Origin: RYN-230 sp963782185
GTDB lineage: Bacteria; Actinomycetota; Actinomycetes; Streptosporangiales; Streptosporangiaceae
Direction of reading: 5' to 3'
DNA: 64,000 nucleotides
NCBI GenBank assembly: GCA_963782185.1
Contig: CAWAJB010000003.1
Coordinates: forward strand, 432,744-496,743
The position numbers and the translations under genes were made by a program. Of the stretch, positions 41,133-49,665 are shown piece by piece. The stretch's first letter is position 1. Every line of letters starts with the position of its first letter. The notes below the pieces were generated by a model. That model ran no database searches, was not told the origin of the DNA, and saw nothing but the letters and a program-made list of their open reading frames with translations.

Positions 41133-41280
41133 CCTTCACCGCCGATGCCGGCGAACCAGCGTTCCACCTGGTTGATCCAGGAAGAGCCGGTCAGGGTGAG
41201 GTGCAGGTGGAAGCGGGGTAGCGCGGTGGGGGCCCAGGTGCCTGCGAGGCGCACGCCGTCGGGCAGCGTGCACAGCGTGA
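41133..41280 (-). mobile_element. IS630-family transposase fragment
   Basis: The minus strand reads LPRFHLHLTLTGSSWINQVE and RWFAGIGGEG, stop. This is the C-terminal DDE region of IS630 transposases (H-F/L-T-x-T-x-S-W-x-N-Q-V-E-x-W-F, with the catalytic Glu in NQVE). About 45 residues remain. Confidence 0.65.
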
Positions 41281-41284
41281 CCCG

Positions 41285-42415
41285 TCACGTGAGCTCGCAG
41301 GCCAGGCGGGTGAACTCGCGCGCTTGGCGCTCCCACGTGTACAGCTCCCGGGTCTGGCGTGCCGCAGTCTTGGCGATCCGGTCGCGCTCGGCAGGGCGCT
41401 TCTCGGCGACGCGGTGCAGGACGTCGGCGAGCGCGTTGGGATCATATGGGTTTACTAGGAAGCCGTCTTGCTGATCGTCGATCAGCGATGGCAACGCCCC
41501 GATGCGCGCACCCACCACCGGGACACCCCGCGCCCAGGCTTCGAGCATAACTGTGGGGAACGCGTCGTTCGCTGTCGTCGGGTACATCACTAGCGCAGTT
41601 GCCTCGCGGAACGCCTCCTCCTTGGCCTCGCCGGTCTGCCATCCGCAGAAGAAGACCGTACTCGCCAGCCCGAGCGTGCTAGCGACCGCTTCGTAATGAT
41701 TGCGGTTGCTGCCGTCGCCGACGACAGTCAGCGTAGCGGAGTTGCCGTATTCCTCCCGGTAGCGGACCATAGCGTGCAGGACTAGATCCAGACCTTTCCA
41801 CGCATGTGTGCGCTCCAGTGAGTTGATGAACAGGAAGTTCGCGGCCGCAGGCTGCTCACGGCTGCATATTTCTTTCTCCCAGACAGCATTCGGCAGCACA
41901 CTGGCCTTGGCTTGCACCCGGTCCGGCAACTGCTGCCGGACGTAGTCGGATACGGCCAGGATCCGGTCTGCGCGGAAAAGCGTGATCCGCTCGTAGACGC
42001 GGTAGGCGCGGGCCAGGCCGTTGAAGAGCGGGGAGCCAACCTTGATCAAGGTCGCGGCATGGTAGGCGAGCACGAATGGTGTCCTGCCAGCTACCAACGC
42101 AGTTGCGTCTGCCATAGAAGGCACTGGCGTGTGCGCCAGGATGAGGTCGGGCCGCTCCCGGCGGATAATACCGCGGATCTTGAACGGCCACAGCGGGTTG
42201 AGTGGCGTATTCGACAGCTTACACCACGTCCCGAGCCGGTAAACCTTCATGCCATCGACGTAAGCCACCACATCCCTGCGACCCTTATCGTTAGCAGTTA
42301 CGACGATGATCTCCCAGCCTTCGAGGTCTCGTAGCGCGATGCCCAGCTGGCGGGCATACGTTTCCAGACCGCCAATCCTGGGATGGTAGTAAGATGTAAC
42401 CATCAAGAGTCTCAT
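41285..42415 (-). CDS. GT4-family glycosyltransferase
   Basis: 376 residues from ATG 42415. GT-B fold: the N-terminal acceptor half starts MRLLMVTSYYHPRIGGLETY with GG loop, and the C-terminal donor half has FLFINSLERTHAWKGLDLVL, LTVVGDGSNRNHYEAVASTL and the E-x7-E signature region DAFPTVMLEAWARGVPVVGA. It transfers a nucleotide-sugar-derived hexose to a growing glycan at the cytoplasmic face. It is divergent from the low-GC GT4 gene at 43133. Its 3' end meets an IS630 fragment within 5 bases. Confidence 0.88.
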   Translation of the reverse strand: MRLLMVTSYYHPRIGGLETYARQLGIALRDLEGWEIIVVTANDKGRRDVVAYVDGMKVYRLGTWCKLSNTPLNPLWPFKIRGIIRRERPDLILAHTPVPSMADATALVAGRTPFVLAYHAATLIKVGSPLFNGLARAYRVYERITLFRADRILAVSDYVRQQLPDRVQAKASVLPNAVWEKEICSREQPAAANFLFINSLERTHAWKGLDLVLHAMVRYREEYGNSATLTVVGDGSNRNHYEAVASTLGLASTVFFCGWQTGEAKEEAFREATALVMYPTTANDAFPTVMLEAWARGVPVVGARIGALPSLIDDQQDGFLVNPYDPNALADVLHRVAEKRPAERDRIAKTAARQTRELYTWERQAREFTRLACELT

Positions 42416-43132
42416 GTGCCGGCAACCTCCAAAGTCGCTCGCGGTGATGCTGTTAACGCCGTTAGAATCGCTAGGCTGACTGGCTGAGGTGCCTATCCCG
42501 TCCCCGCGCTGCCCTAGCTGACCGCGCCATCGGACATAGCGCAAGTCGGACACGCCAGTGATCCGAAAGAGGCTCGCGGCGGCCCCATGGCAGGGCACCA
42601 CTCAGGGCGCAAACGGTCACTCCTGCCATCTCCCCCGAATTCACGCCAACAGCTGATCGCGGCGTCGCCAACGTTGCGTGCGTAGCACCACTCTCCACTG
42701 TCATGCATCGGAGTCTTCACGACCCAATTTGGCACTGCCTGCCCGAAGAATGTGCATATTGATCGATCTCCACGCTGCGGCAGTTCACCACGTGTCGCCG
42801 GTACCCCGCCCGCCCAGCTCCTTACGCCCATTCGGCCCACGCTAGCCCAGCCTGCACTACTGGGCACGCATTTGATCGCGACGTCCTCGACGTGACGGAT
42901 TACGAGCTAACGCGCCGCGTGACGTGGTAACGTGCGACGCGCGTCAGCCGGCGTTGTAGAGCTGGCAGGCAGACCCATAAAGCATGCACGGGGCCCCTGG
43001 CCGCCAGCACACTTCAACGGCGGCCGCAGTCGAGTTCGAACGGTGGTACGCCCAGGCGATCGGCCGCTGAGCGTTGGTCATGGGCACCCAAATCTCTGCA
43101 TACAGCACCAACCATCAACTTACGGAGTATTC
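42416..43132. other. 717-base divergent intergenic region
   Basis: Between two divergent glycosyltransferase genes, so promoters for both are expected. No family-like frame. Base composition falls from typical high GC towards the lower GC of the 43133 gene, suggesting that an imported segment begins here. Confidence 0.45.
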
Positions 43133-44266
43133 ATGAAGCGGCTCGCACAGATTGTGTCCTATTATAGTCCGCCACATGTGGGTGGCATGGAGATGCGCGC
43201 GCGAGAACGAGCCGAGCAGCTTGCCAAGGCAGGTTGGTTTGTCGAAACGCTCACATCTTCGGAGCGGACGTACCCCCACACAGTCACTAACGAAAATCTG
43301 ATCGTCCGCTACCTAAAGAGTCGAGAAATCGCACATACGCCTGTAATGCCAACGCTGCCCATAGCTATGATGAGAATGTCGAAAAAGAGCGTGGTCCAGG
43401 TTGAAATGGCCGTGGCCTACTGTCCTGAGATTACAGCTCTTATCTGCAAATTGCGAAGGATGCCATATATCGCACGAGTACCGCTCGACCCTTCCGGGCA
43501 TAACAAGCTTAGGAGTGCGCTGCTGGCTTTCTACCAGAGGGCAGTGTTGGGGTGGGTCTACAAGAATGCCTCACGGGTGATTGTGCTGACTGAGGATGAC
43601 ATTGCTCCGATATCCGAAAAGTATCACGTGGACGCCAGAAGAATTCGTGTCATTGCAAATGGTACCGATTTCAACGTTCTCTCATCGCCGCGGACGGGCT
43701 TCCATGATCCGTTTCGGCTACTTTTTGTGGGACGAGTTGTTGTACAGAAGAACGTCCCATTGCTGCTGGAGTCACTGCGCCATTTTATCGACGCCTACTC
43801 GCTGCCCATACACCTCGATCTCGTAGGAGATGGCGAGGATATGCCACGCGTAGAGCATATGATAGCCAAACTATCATTGCAAGAATACGTAAGCCTAAAA
43901 GGCTATGTGACGGGTAAACAAATTGAGAGCCTTTACGAGCAGGCTGATGCATTCGTTATGACGTCAACCCATGAGTCATTTGGCCAGGTACTGGTCGAAG
44001 CGATGGCCAAAGGTTTGCCGATTGTTGCCAGCAATATTCGTGGTGTACGCACCGTAGTGGAGGATGGCACCACGGGTCTCCTCGTAGAACTTAAGGAAAC
44101 CGCGTTTGCCGACGCGTTCCATCGCATTATGACCGAGGATGGGCTATATCAGAAGTTCTCACGCGCCTCGCTGGAGGGTGCAGCGAGATATGGCTGGGAC
44201 ACAACTATAAAGAAATACATAAGCATATATAACGAACTTCTTGAGGGTGAGCTTTCCAAGCACTAG
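43133..44266 (+). CDS. GT4-family glycosyltransferase of low GC (recent import)
   Basis: 377 residues, ATG 43133 with GGAG 8 bases upstream; in-frame upstream codons to 42932 are not conserved-looking. GT-B fold: LAQIVSYYSPPHVGGMEMRA, PYIARVPLDPSGHNKLRSAL, RRIRVIANGTDFNV, FRLLFVGRVVVQKNVPLLLE, and THESFGQVLVEAMAKGLPIV (E-x7-E). The gene is rich in ATA, AAA and TAT codons, and its GC content is far below its neighbours. This marks a recent acquisition from a lower-GC donor, probably to change a surface sugar linkage. Flanked downstream by IS remnants. Confidence 0.88.
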   Translation: MKRLAQIVSYYSPPHVGGMEMRARERAEQLAKAGWFVETLTSSERTYPHTVTNENLIVRYLKSREIAHTPVMPTLPIAMMRMSKKSVVQVEMAVAYCPEITALICKLRRMPYIARVPLDPSGHNKLRSALLAFYQRAVLGWVYKNASRVIVLTEDDIAPISEKYHVDARRIRVIANGTDFNVLSSPRTGFHDPFRLLFVGRVVVQKNVPLLLESLRHFIDAYSLPIHLDLVGDGEDMPRVEHMIAKLSLQEYVSLKGYVTGKQIESLYEQADAFVMTSTHESFGQVLVEAMAKGLPIVASNIRGVRTVVEDGTTGLLVELKETAFADAFHRIMTEDGLYQKFSRASLEGAARYGWDTTIKKYISIYNELLEGELSKH

Positions 44267-44429
44267 CGATGTTAAAGGGTGTTTGGCCTTGGTTTGGCGC
44301 GCTGGATCGCGCTGGATACTGTGTTCTTGGGCTGGAGCGATAGGGGCGAGATTGTCGGTCCAGTCTGATTTTGGGGCAGCCGGGCGTTCGTGCTGATCAT
44401 GGGCGGCGCGCCGCCCGGGGCAAGCGGGG

Positions 44430-44560
44430 ACGGTATAGCGGCGCTGCCGCCGAAGTACCGGCGGCGGCTGATGGTGACCGTCGATGGGGCGGGCGCCAGC
44501 CACGGGCTGATCGCCCGCTTGGACAAGCTCGCCGCCCGGCCCGGGCACCAGCGCTCCTAG
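44430..44560 (+). mobile_element. IS1380-like transposase fragment
   Basis: A short frame LPPKYRRRLMVTVDGAGASH then GLIARLDKLAARPG resembles the DDE-Asp region of IS1380 transposases (R-x-L-V-R-x-D-x-A-G-x-x-H). It is a fragment only, directly before an IS5-like fragment. Confidence 0.5.
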
Positions 44561-44562
44561 CG

Positions 44563-44684
44563 AGGGAGCCAACGCCCAGCTCAAGACGTGGCGTATCCTG
44601 CGCAAATTCCGCTGCTGCCCCTGGCGCGCCCGGGCATCTCGCCAAGCCATCCACGTGCTTCAGACCCGCGAGATCACCAGGTGA
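44563..44684 (+). mobile_element. IS5-like transposase C-terminal fragment
   Basis: The frame ANAQLKTWRILRKFRCCPWR, ARASRQAIHVLQTREITR, stop matches the end of IS5-family (DDE_Tnp_4) transposases, with the E/A-x-x-x-x-Q-L-K-x-W-x-x-L-R-K-x-R-C-C-P signature. N-terminal and inverted-repeat ends are missing. Confidence 0.65.
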
Positions 44685-44948
44685 GGAAGGCTCATGGTGC
44701 TGGACTCAGTTTCCGGGCAGGGGATCCAAGACGAGTTTCCTGGAAGGAACCGGGAGCGAGCGTCCGGAGAAAGCGCAAAGATACGCTCATGAATTTGAGG
44801 AGCAGGCCGCCAGGCAGGTGGCCGAGAAGCCGCGGCCGATTGCCCAGACCGCCCGCGGGTAAGGTATGGATTAACTGCTCTCGGGTTCTGGTGCAGGCCG
44901 ACGGGCCCGGGCCGCTGGCAGGTCAGCATACGCCCGTTTCGCGTGCTT

Positions 44949-45112
44949 CCTGCTGGCCTGAGCGGGAAAATCCAGCTCGGGCCAGTTGGCCCCCAGCCGC
45001 GAGACCGGCACCAAAAGGTCCGGTAAAAGTCCTCCGGCAGGACTGGCTGCAATCCTCTGGGGCACAGGAGGCGATTTTTCTAAAAGTCTGGTAAGAAATC
45101 TGAGGAGCCATC
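44949..45112 (+). promoter_or_regulatory. Conserved 5' leader of secreted glycosidase, copy 2
   Basis: Related to 39695-39881. Here AGTCCT-CCGGC-AGGACT forms a perfect small hairpin and CCTCTG...CAGGAGG a second, followed by GATTTTT. Ribosome binding site TGAGGAG precedes ATG 45113. Confidence 0.5.
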
Positions 45113-46276
45113 ATGCATCGAACGGAAGAGTCCTCGCCTGCAATGACCTCAGTTAACAATGGATCAGGTGCGGTACCTCATGGACCGCCGCGGTCAGGGG
45201 GGCGCCTGTGGTTCCGGACGACCCGGGCAAAGGTGGGCGCCGCGGCAGCAGCCGTCCTCGCTGTGGCGGGAATGATAACGCTGGTGCTGTCTGCATCAGG
45301 ACCGGCCGGCGCGGCGGTCAACCAGTTCGGCGTGGCGGCGCCAGGCCTGGGCAGTGAGTCGGCCTCAGCCCAGGCGGCGGACCTCGCTGCCATGAAAGCA
45401 GCAGGTATCACCGCGCTCAGGCTGGATGCCAGCTGGAACTGGGTCCAGCCCGGCGGCCCAAATTCGCACAGGTGGGCATGGCTGGATCACGTAATCGCGT
45501 CCTCGCGGGCCGCGGGGATGTCAGTGGACCTGATCGCGGAGGGCTGCCCGCAATGGGCGGCGGTGAGGGGTGCCCGGGCCCCTACAGCCCAGCCCGCCTC
45601 ACCGGCCGCCTTCGCGCGGTACGCAGCTGCGCTGGCTGCCCGGTATGCGCCGCGAGGCGTCCACACGTTCGAGATCGGGAATGAGCCGAACAACGTGAAA
45701 TTCTGGCAGCCCGCGCCGAATCCGGCTGCCTACACCGCGGATCTGATTGCCGCTTACAACGCCATCAAGAAGGTGGCCCCGTCGGCGGTCGTCCTGTCCG
45801 GTGGGCTCTCCCCGGCGACCAACAACGGCACCAACATCAGCCCGATCACGTTCCTGCAGGCCATGTACGCGCACGGAGCAAAGAACCACTTCGACGGCGT
45901 TAGCTTCCACCCCTACAGCTTCCCGGCGATGCCGAACACCTACAAGTACTGGTCAGCTTGGTCTCAGATGAGCCAGACAAACCCGTCCATCCGCAGCGTG
46001 ATGACAGCCAACGGCGACGGCAGCAAGAAGATTTACATCACCGAGATCGGCGCGCCGACCGGCGGTCCGCGCAGAGTCAGCGAGACTGCGCAGGCTACTG
46101 TGCTTACTCAGGCCATCTACGCCGCGAAGAGGATTAGCTGGATCGGCGCTATGTACATGTACACGTGGCGGGACCTGGGGACTAACACCAGCGACTCGCA
46201 GGACTGGTTCGGCCTGCTCACCAGGGCAGGCGTTCACAAGCCGGCCTACTCGGCGGTGAAGAACGCGATCGGTTAA
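45113..46276 (+). CDS. Secreted GH39-like glycoside hydrolase, copy 2
   Basis: 387 residues, colinear with copy 1 (39882) over the whole length, including the N-terminal lead, signal helix and leader region. Acid/base Glu in TFEIGNEPNNVKFW and nucleophile Glu in IYITEIGAPTGGPRRV are kept. Differences cluster in the lead, around GGPRRVSETAQATVLTQAIY and near the C-terminus, suggesting functional divergence of the substrate cleft or relaxed selection. The terminator present after copy 1 is reduced here to GAGGC-TCC-GCCTC (46291-46303). Probably a recent tandem-type duplication across the intervening glycosyltransferases. Confidence 0.85.
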   Translation: MHRTEESSPAMTSVNNGSGAVPHGPPRSGGRLWFRTTRAKVGAAAAAVLAVAGMITLVLSASGPAGAAVNQFGVAAPGLGSESASAQAADLAAMKAAGITALRLDASWNWVQPGGPNSHRWAWLDHVIASSRAAGMSVDLIAEGCPQWAAVRGARAPTAQPASPAAFARYAAALAARYAPRGVHTFEIGNEPNNVKFWQPAPNPAAYTADLIAAYNAIKKVAPSAVVLSGGLSPATNNGTNISPITFLQAMYAHGAKNHFDGVSFHPYSFPAMPNTYKYWSAWSQMSQTNPSIRSVMTANGDGSKKIYITEIGAPTGGPRRVSETAQATVLTQAIYAAKRISWIGAMYMYTWRDLGTNTSDSQDWFGLLTRAGVHKPAYSAVKNAIG

Positions 46277-46433
46277 CCAGCAGTACCAGTGAGGCTCCGC
46301 CTCTGACCGCCTAGCTGCGCGGTCCAGTGTTGCGCATCAGTGCAGGTGAGCGCATTTCGGCAAGGACGAGGCCAAGCTGGAGGTGATGGCGCCGTACCTG
46401 GCCCGGCAGGACAAAGCCCCCACCACGCGCACC

Positions 46434-46467
46434 AAAGCCCCGCCGGAACACCACCGGCGGGGCTTTT
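46434..46467 (+). terminator. Intrinsic terminator
   Basis: AAAGCCCCGCCGG (46434-46446) and CCGGCGGGGCTTT (46454-46466), a perfect 13-base stem with 7-base loop followed by T. It sits 160 bases after glycosidase copy 2, ahead of the IS630 remnant; the gene it originally ended is no longer recognisable. Confidence 0.7.
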
Positions 46468-46549
46468 CCCGCACCGCATCCTCACCATGAACGTCGCCGC
46501 CGTCATCATCCTGAGCGTCCGTGGACACATGAGCGGCCCGGGCCACCCC

Positions 46550-47454
46550 AACCACACCGTGCTGGCCCGCCGCCTGCAGGCCTCCCTGGCCTGGCGCAAC
46601 GCCAACGCCCGCCACCCTGACGTGCTGGTCGCCCAGCGCCGCGAACGCGCCCGCATCCGCAGCGAACGCCAGCGACGCTGGGGACGCCCCGGTCCAAGGC
46701 CGCAATACAGACCCGGTGAACGTTCATGGACAGCGCACTGTGGCTGGCGCGGTAGATGGCGAAGCCCCAGCCCCGCGACCCGGACTTCGCTCTCAAGGCC
46801 TCCCGCGTCCTGGACCTCTACCAGCGGGAATGGGAAGGGGAGCCGCTCGGCGAGGACGAGTACGTGCTCAGCGCCGACGAGAAGCCCGGCGTCCAGGCCC
46901 GCATGCGCATCCACCTCCCGCTCCCGCCAGGGCCGGGGCGGGCGATGCGGGCCGAGAGCGAATACCACCGCTTCGGCACCCTCGCCTACCTGGCCGCCTA
47001 CGGCGTCCACCGCGCCCAGGTCATGGGCCGGTGCGAGCCGGCCACCGGCATCAGGCCGTTCACCGCGCTGGTGGACCAGGTGATGCAGGCCGAGCCGTAC
47101 GCCTCGGCGAGGCGGGTCTTCTGGGTCGCAGACAACGGCGCCTCGCATCGGAACTTGGCGGCGGCAGCCCGGCTCAGCGACGCCTGCCCGAACGCCCAGA
47201 TGGTCCACCTGCCCGTCCACGCCTCCTGGCTCAACCAGGTCGAGGTCTACTTCTCCGTCATCCAGCGCAAGCTCCTCACCCCCGACGACTTCGAGGATCT
47301 CGATCAGCCCGCTGCCCAGATCCTTGCCTTCGAGAAGCATTACAACGCCGCCGCCAGGCCCTTCGACTGGAAATTCACCCGCACCGACCTCAACCGCCTC
47401 CTGGCACGCATCCGGCGGCACGACCGTCACGCACCGCAGCCGATAGCGGCATGA
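46550..47454 (+). mobile_element. IS630-family transposase remnant
   Basis: 46756-47454 encodes 232 residues of an IS630 transposase: RDPDFALKASRVLDLYQREW, catalytic Asp in YVLSADEKPGVQAR, second Asp in RRVFWVADNGASHRNLA, and Glu in ASWLNQVEVYFSVIQRKLLT. The N-terminal helix-turn-helix domain is missing: the frame is closed by TAG just before ATG 46756. At 46550-46695, in another frame, LARRLQASLAWRNANARHPD and VLVAQRRERARIRSERQRRW is a piece of a different transposase tail. A composite, inactive relic. Confidence 0.75.
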
Positions 47455-47516
47455 CCCCCGACGAATTAACGGTCGCGACCACTAGCCGGCTCCGGCTGCC
47501 AGCACCACGAGGGCAG

Positions 47517-48863
47517 TCATTGTTGGCCGCCGCCGCCACGCTCCGGGTTCCTGGCGGTAATATTCCAGACGCCCATCTCAGGACTCTTCGGGGGCGCTTC
47601 CCGGTGGGCTTGATCTCGGACGGGAGATTGAGTACGCACGGTTCGCTGATGACGCACTGGCGCCTTTTGTGGCTTAGCGACCGCAATGGTCACAATGGCG
47701 CTGACTAGACCGCCGATTGGCCATGCGGCGGTTAGTCCGGTCAGGCCATAAGGCGCCAGTGACCACGCCAAGCCGCAGATGGTGATCGCGTATGCGCCGC
47801 AGCTCCAGACGAGCACTCGGAGTCGTCCGGACAGGCGGAGCGCTGTCCACAACCAATTGTGCGCGGCGATCGGAATAGCGGCGAGCGTAAGCAGTATCAG
47901 GCTGGGCGTCCCGTGCTGGCTGTATCTCGTCCCGAAGACCAGCAGCACCCAGTGCGCGGCCACCGCGAGCACTAGACACGCTGGTATGTACATTGCCATC
48001 AAGACGCGCCGGCTGCGCCGCAGGAGCTCTCGCCAATCCACACCGCCGCGGGATCCTTCAGCGAGGAATGTCTGTCCGACGGCGTATGCACCAGAGTACA
48101 GAAGCGTGGCTACCTGGAACGCAACGAAGTAGTAGGCGGCTGCTTGGGCTCCGAGACGGTCAAGGGCGATAAGGGGAACGACCAGAATGGGAAGCATGTT
48201 AAAGACGTTCCCGGCATAATTGGCGCCCGAAAACCTGAGTAGAGGCTTGAGCGTTTGCATAGGCTTCACGGCCGATGGCCGCCAACGTAGCGCCATTGTG
48301 ACGAGCACGAGGCTGGCCAGAGCTGAAGACGCAAAACCGGCAACAGAAGCGCAAAAGAGCCCGTAGGCGCCGGTGCCGGAAAGGATCACGCCGAAGGCGA
48401 CCTTGACGGTCCCACCGATTCCCCCATCTGTCAGCGCACAGTAGCCTGCCTTGCGTGAAGCGATGAAGATGGAGTCTGTAAGGAGGTTGACCGCGGCCGC
48501 GGCCGTCAGCACTACAAAGCCGATGGCCAGCAGTGGCTGGTGGTCAACGAACGCGAGGCGGGGCGCGAGAACCGGAGTTGCGAGTATGTAGATCAGGCCG
48601 ATCCCCGCGCCGCAGACGGCAACTAGCACAAGGCCGGCACTGATCAACGCATTCCGGTTGGGAGTGGCAGGCAGGTAACGAACAAACGTACTGTTGAGCC
48701 CGAGAAGCGCCAGGTAGGCAATGACCGCTGTCGCGGAGATCAACGAACTCGCTCTACCTACATCCGTGGTGCTGAACAACCGGGTCGTAATGATCCAGAA
48801 CGCGAAGCCGAGTGTCGCCTGGAGACCCGAGCTGAGGATCAAGTACAGCGAATTGCGTACCAT
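47517..48863 (-). CDS. Polysaccharide flippase (MOP superfamily, Wzx-like)
   Basis: 448 residues from ATG 48863 (MVRNSLYLILSSGLQATLGF); the open frame upstream is low-complexity and unlikely to be coding. Twelve or more membrane helices, with the typical first-helix pattern FWIITTRLFSTTDVGRASSL, SATAVIAYLALLGLNSTFVR and a mid-protein FSGANYAGNVFNMLPILVVP. It should flip lipid-linked glycan units across the membrane. The only intact flippase of the region; a decayed C-terminal copy lies at 57165-57350. No Wzy polymerase is unambiguous nearby, though the 798-residue membrane protein at 52597 is a candidate for a related role. Confidence 0.82.
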   Translation of the reverse strand: MVRNSLYLILSSGLQATLGFAFWIITTRLFSTTDVGRASSLISATAVIAYLALLGLNSTFVRYLPATPNRNALISAGLVLVAVCGAGIGLIYILATPVLAPRLAFVDHQPLLAIGFVVLTAAAAVNLLTDSIFIASRKAGYCALTDGGIGGTVKVAFGVILSGTGAYGLFCASVAGFASSALASLVLVTMALRWRPSAVKPMQTLKPLLRFSGANYAGNVFNMLPILVVPLIALDRLGAQAAAYYFVAFQVATLLYSGAYAVGQTFLAEGSRGGVDWRELLRRSRRVLMAMYIPACLVLAVAAHWVLLVFGTRYSQHGTPSLILLTLAAIPIAAHNWLWTALRLSGRLRVLVWSCGAYAITICGLAWSLAPYGLTGLTAAWPIGGLVSAIVTIAVAKPQKAPVRHQRTVRTQSPVRDQAHREAPPKSPEMGVWNITARNPERGGGGQQ

Positions 48864-49665
48864 GTGATCTGCCCGGAGATGCAACACGAATGCGGCGATC
48901 CCCACTCCCTGCCGGTCCGGCTTTCTCACATCGGCCACAGCCGGGGCGTTGGGTGTCGCAGTACTCTGGCAGCAGACTCCCGGGCAGGTTTTCGGTTGAT
49001 GCTGCGAGCTCAGCTCAGACGAAGCGGCGCGCCGGTACCGGGACCACCCCTGCCGTGCCGGCCAGAGTTTCCGACGGCCAGGCGACAGTCCGCGAGCCGT
49101 TATGTCCTTTGTGAGACTACCCTTGGCTTCGGTTGACGACCCACCAAGCCGGTGGCGGCCGCGACCGCTGGCTGCGAGAGGCACCGTGAGTGTGGGCTCC
49201 TTCTCATGAATTCATGCGAAACAAGCGCGAGGACCCTGCAATCCGTCATATCCGAGCGTGTCGGCCTGGCGGTGTGGATGCACACTTATCAACGAGGGGA
49301 GGAGGCAAGCGCAAGCCAGGTCCGCTGCTTATCCTGAGTCCGGTACCGACGGTCTTCTGGATCAGGCATCCGGGCATTATCCTGGCCGGTCAAGGATCCC
49401 CTCCTGCAATGGCCGAGTGCGTACTCGGCCCATCCTGGTGCCGGCGCTTTGGCTGGAAATTTGACTAAAAGTGATTGGGTTACTACTAAGTGTACTCGCT
49501 GCGCCGTTCCAAGACTCTTGCCGGAGCTGGTGTTTCGGGTACTTGTCCGGCCGCTTGGCGGTAACGCTGGTCAGGCGGTGGACGACGACGCGGGCTGCCT
49601 CTGGCGTGTCTCGTGGCGAACTTGCTGTGGCGGGTGGCCAGGGGCGCTGGCCATGTCGGGTGGTG
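48864..49665. other. 800 bases without a gene
   Basis: Between the flippase start and the end of the propeller gene. A perfect hairpin GGCCGAGT-GCGT-ACTCGGCC lies at 49411-49430. Short frames are not protein-like. The flippase promoter should lie near 48870-49000. Confidence 0.4.

Noticed and set aside
46273..47430. 385-codon minus-strand frame over the IS630 remnant
   Set aside because: Antisense to the transposase with its DDE residues; no recognisable domains.
49411..49430. Hairpin GGCCGAGT-GCGT-ACTCGGCC as a terminator or riboswitch
   Set aside because: No T tract, no adjacent gene end, and no wider conserved structure visible.
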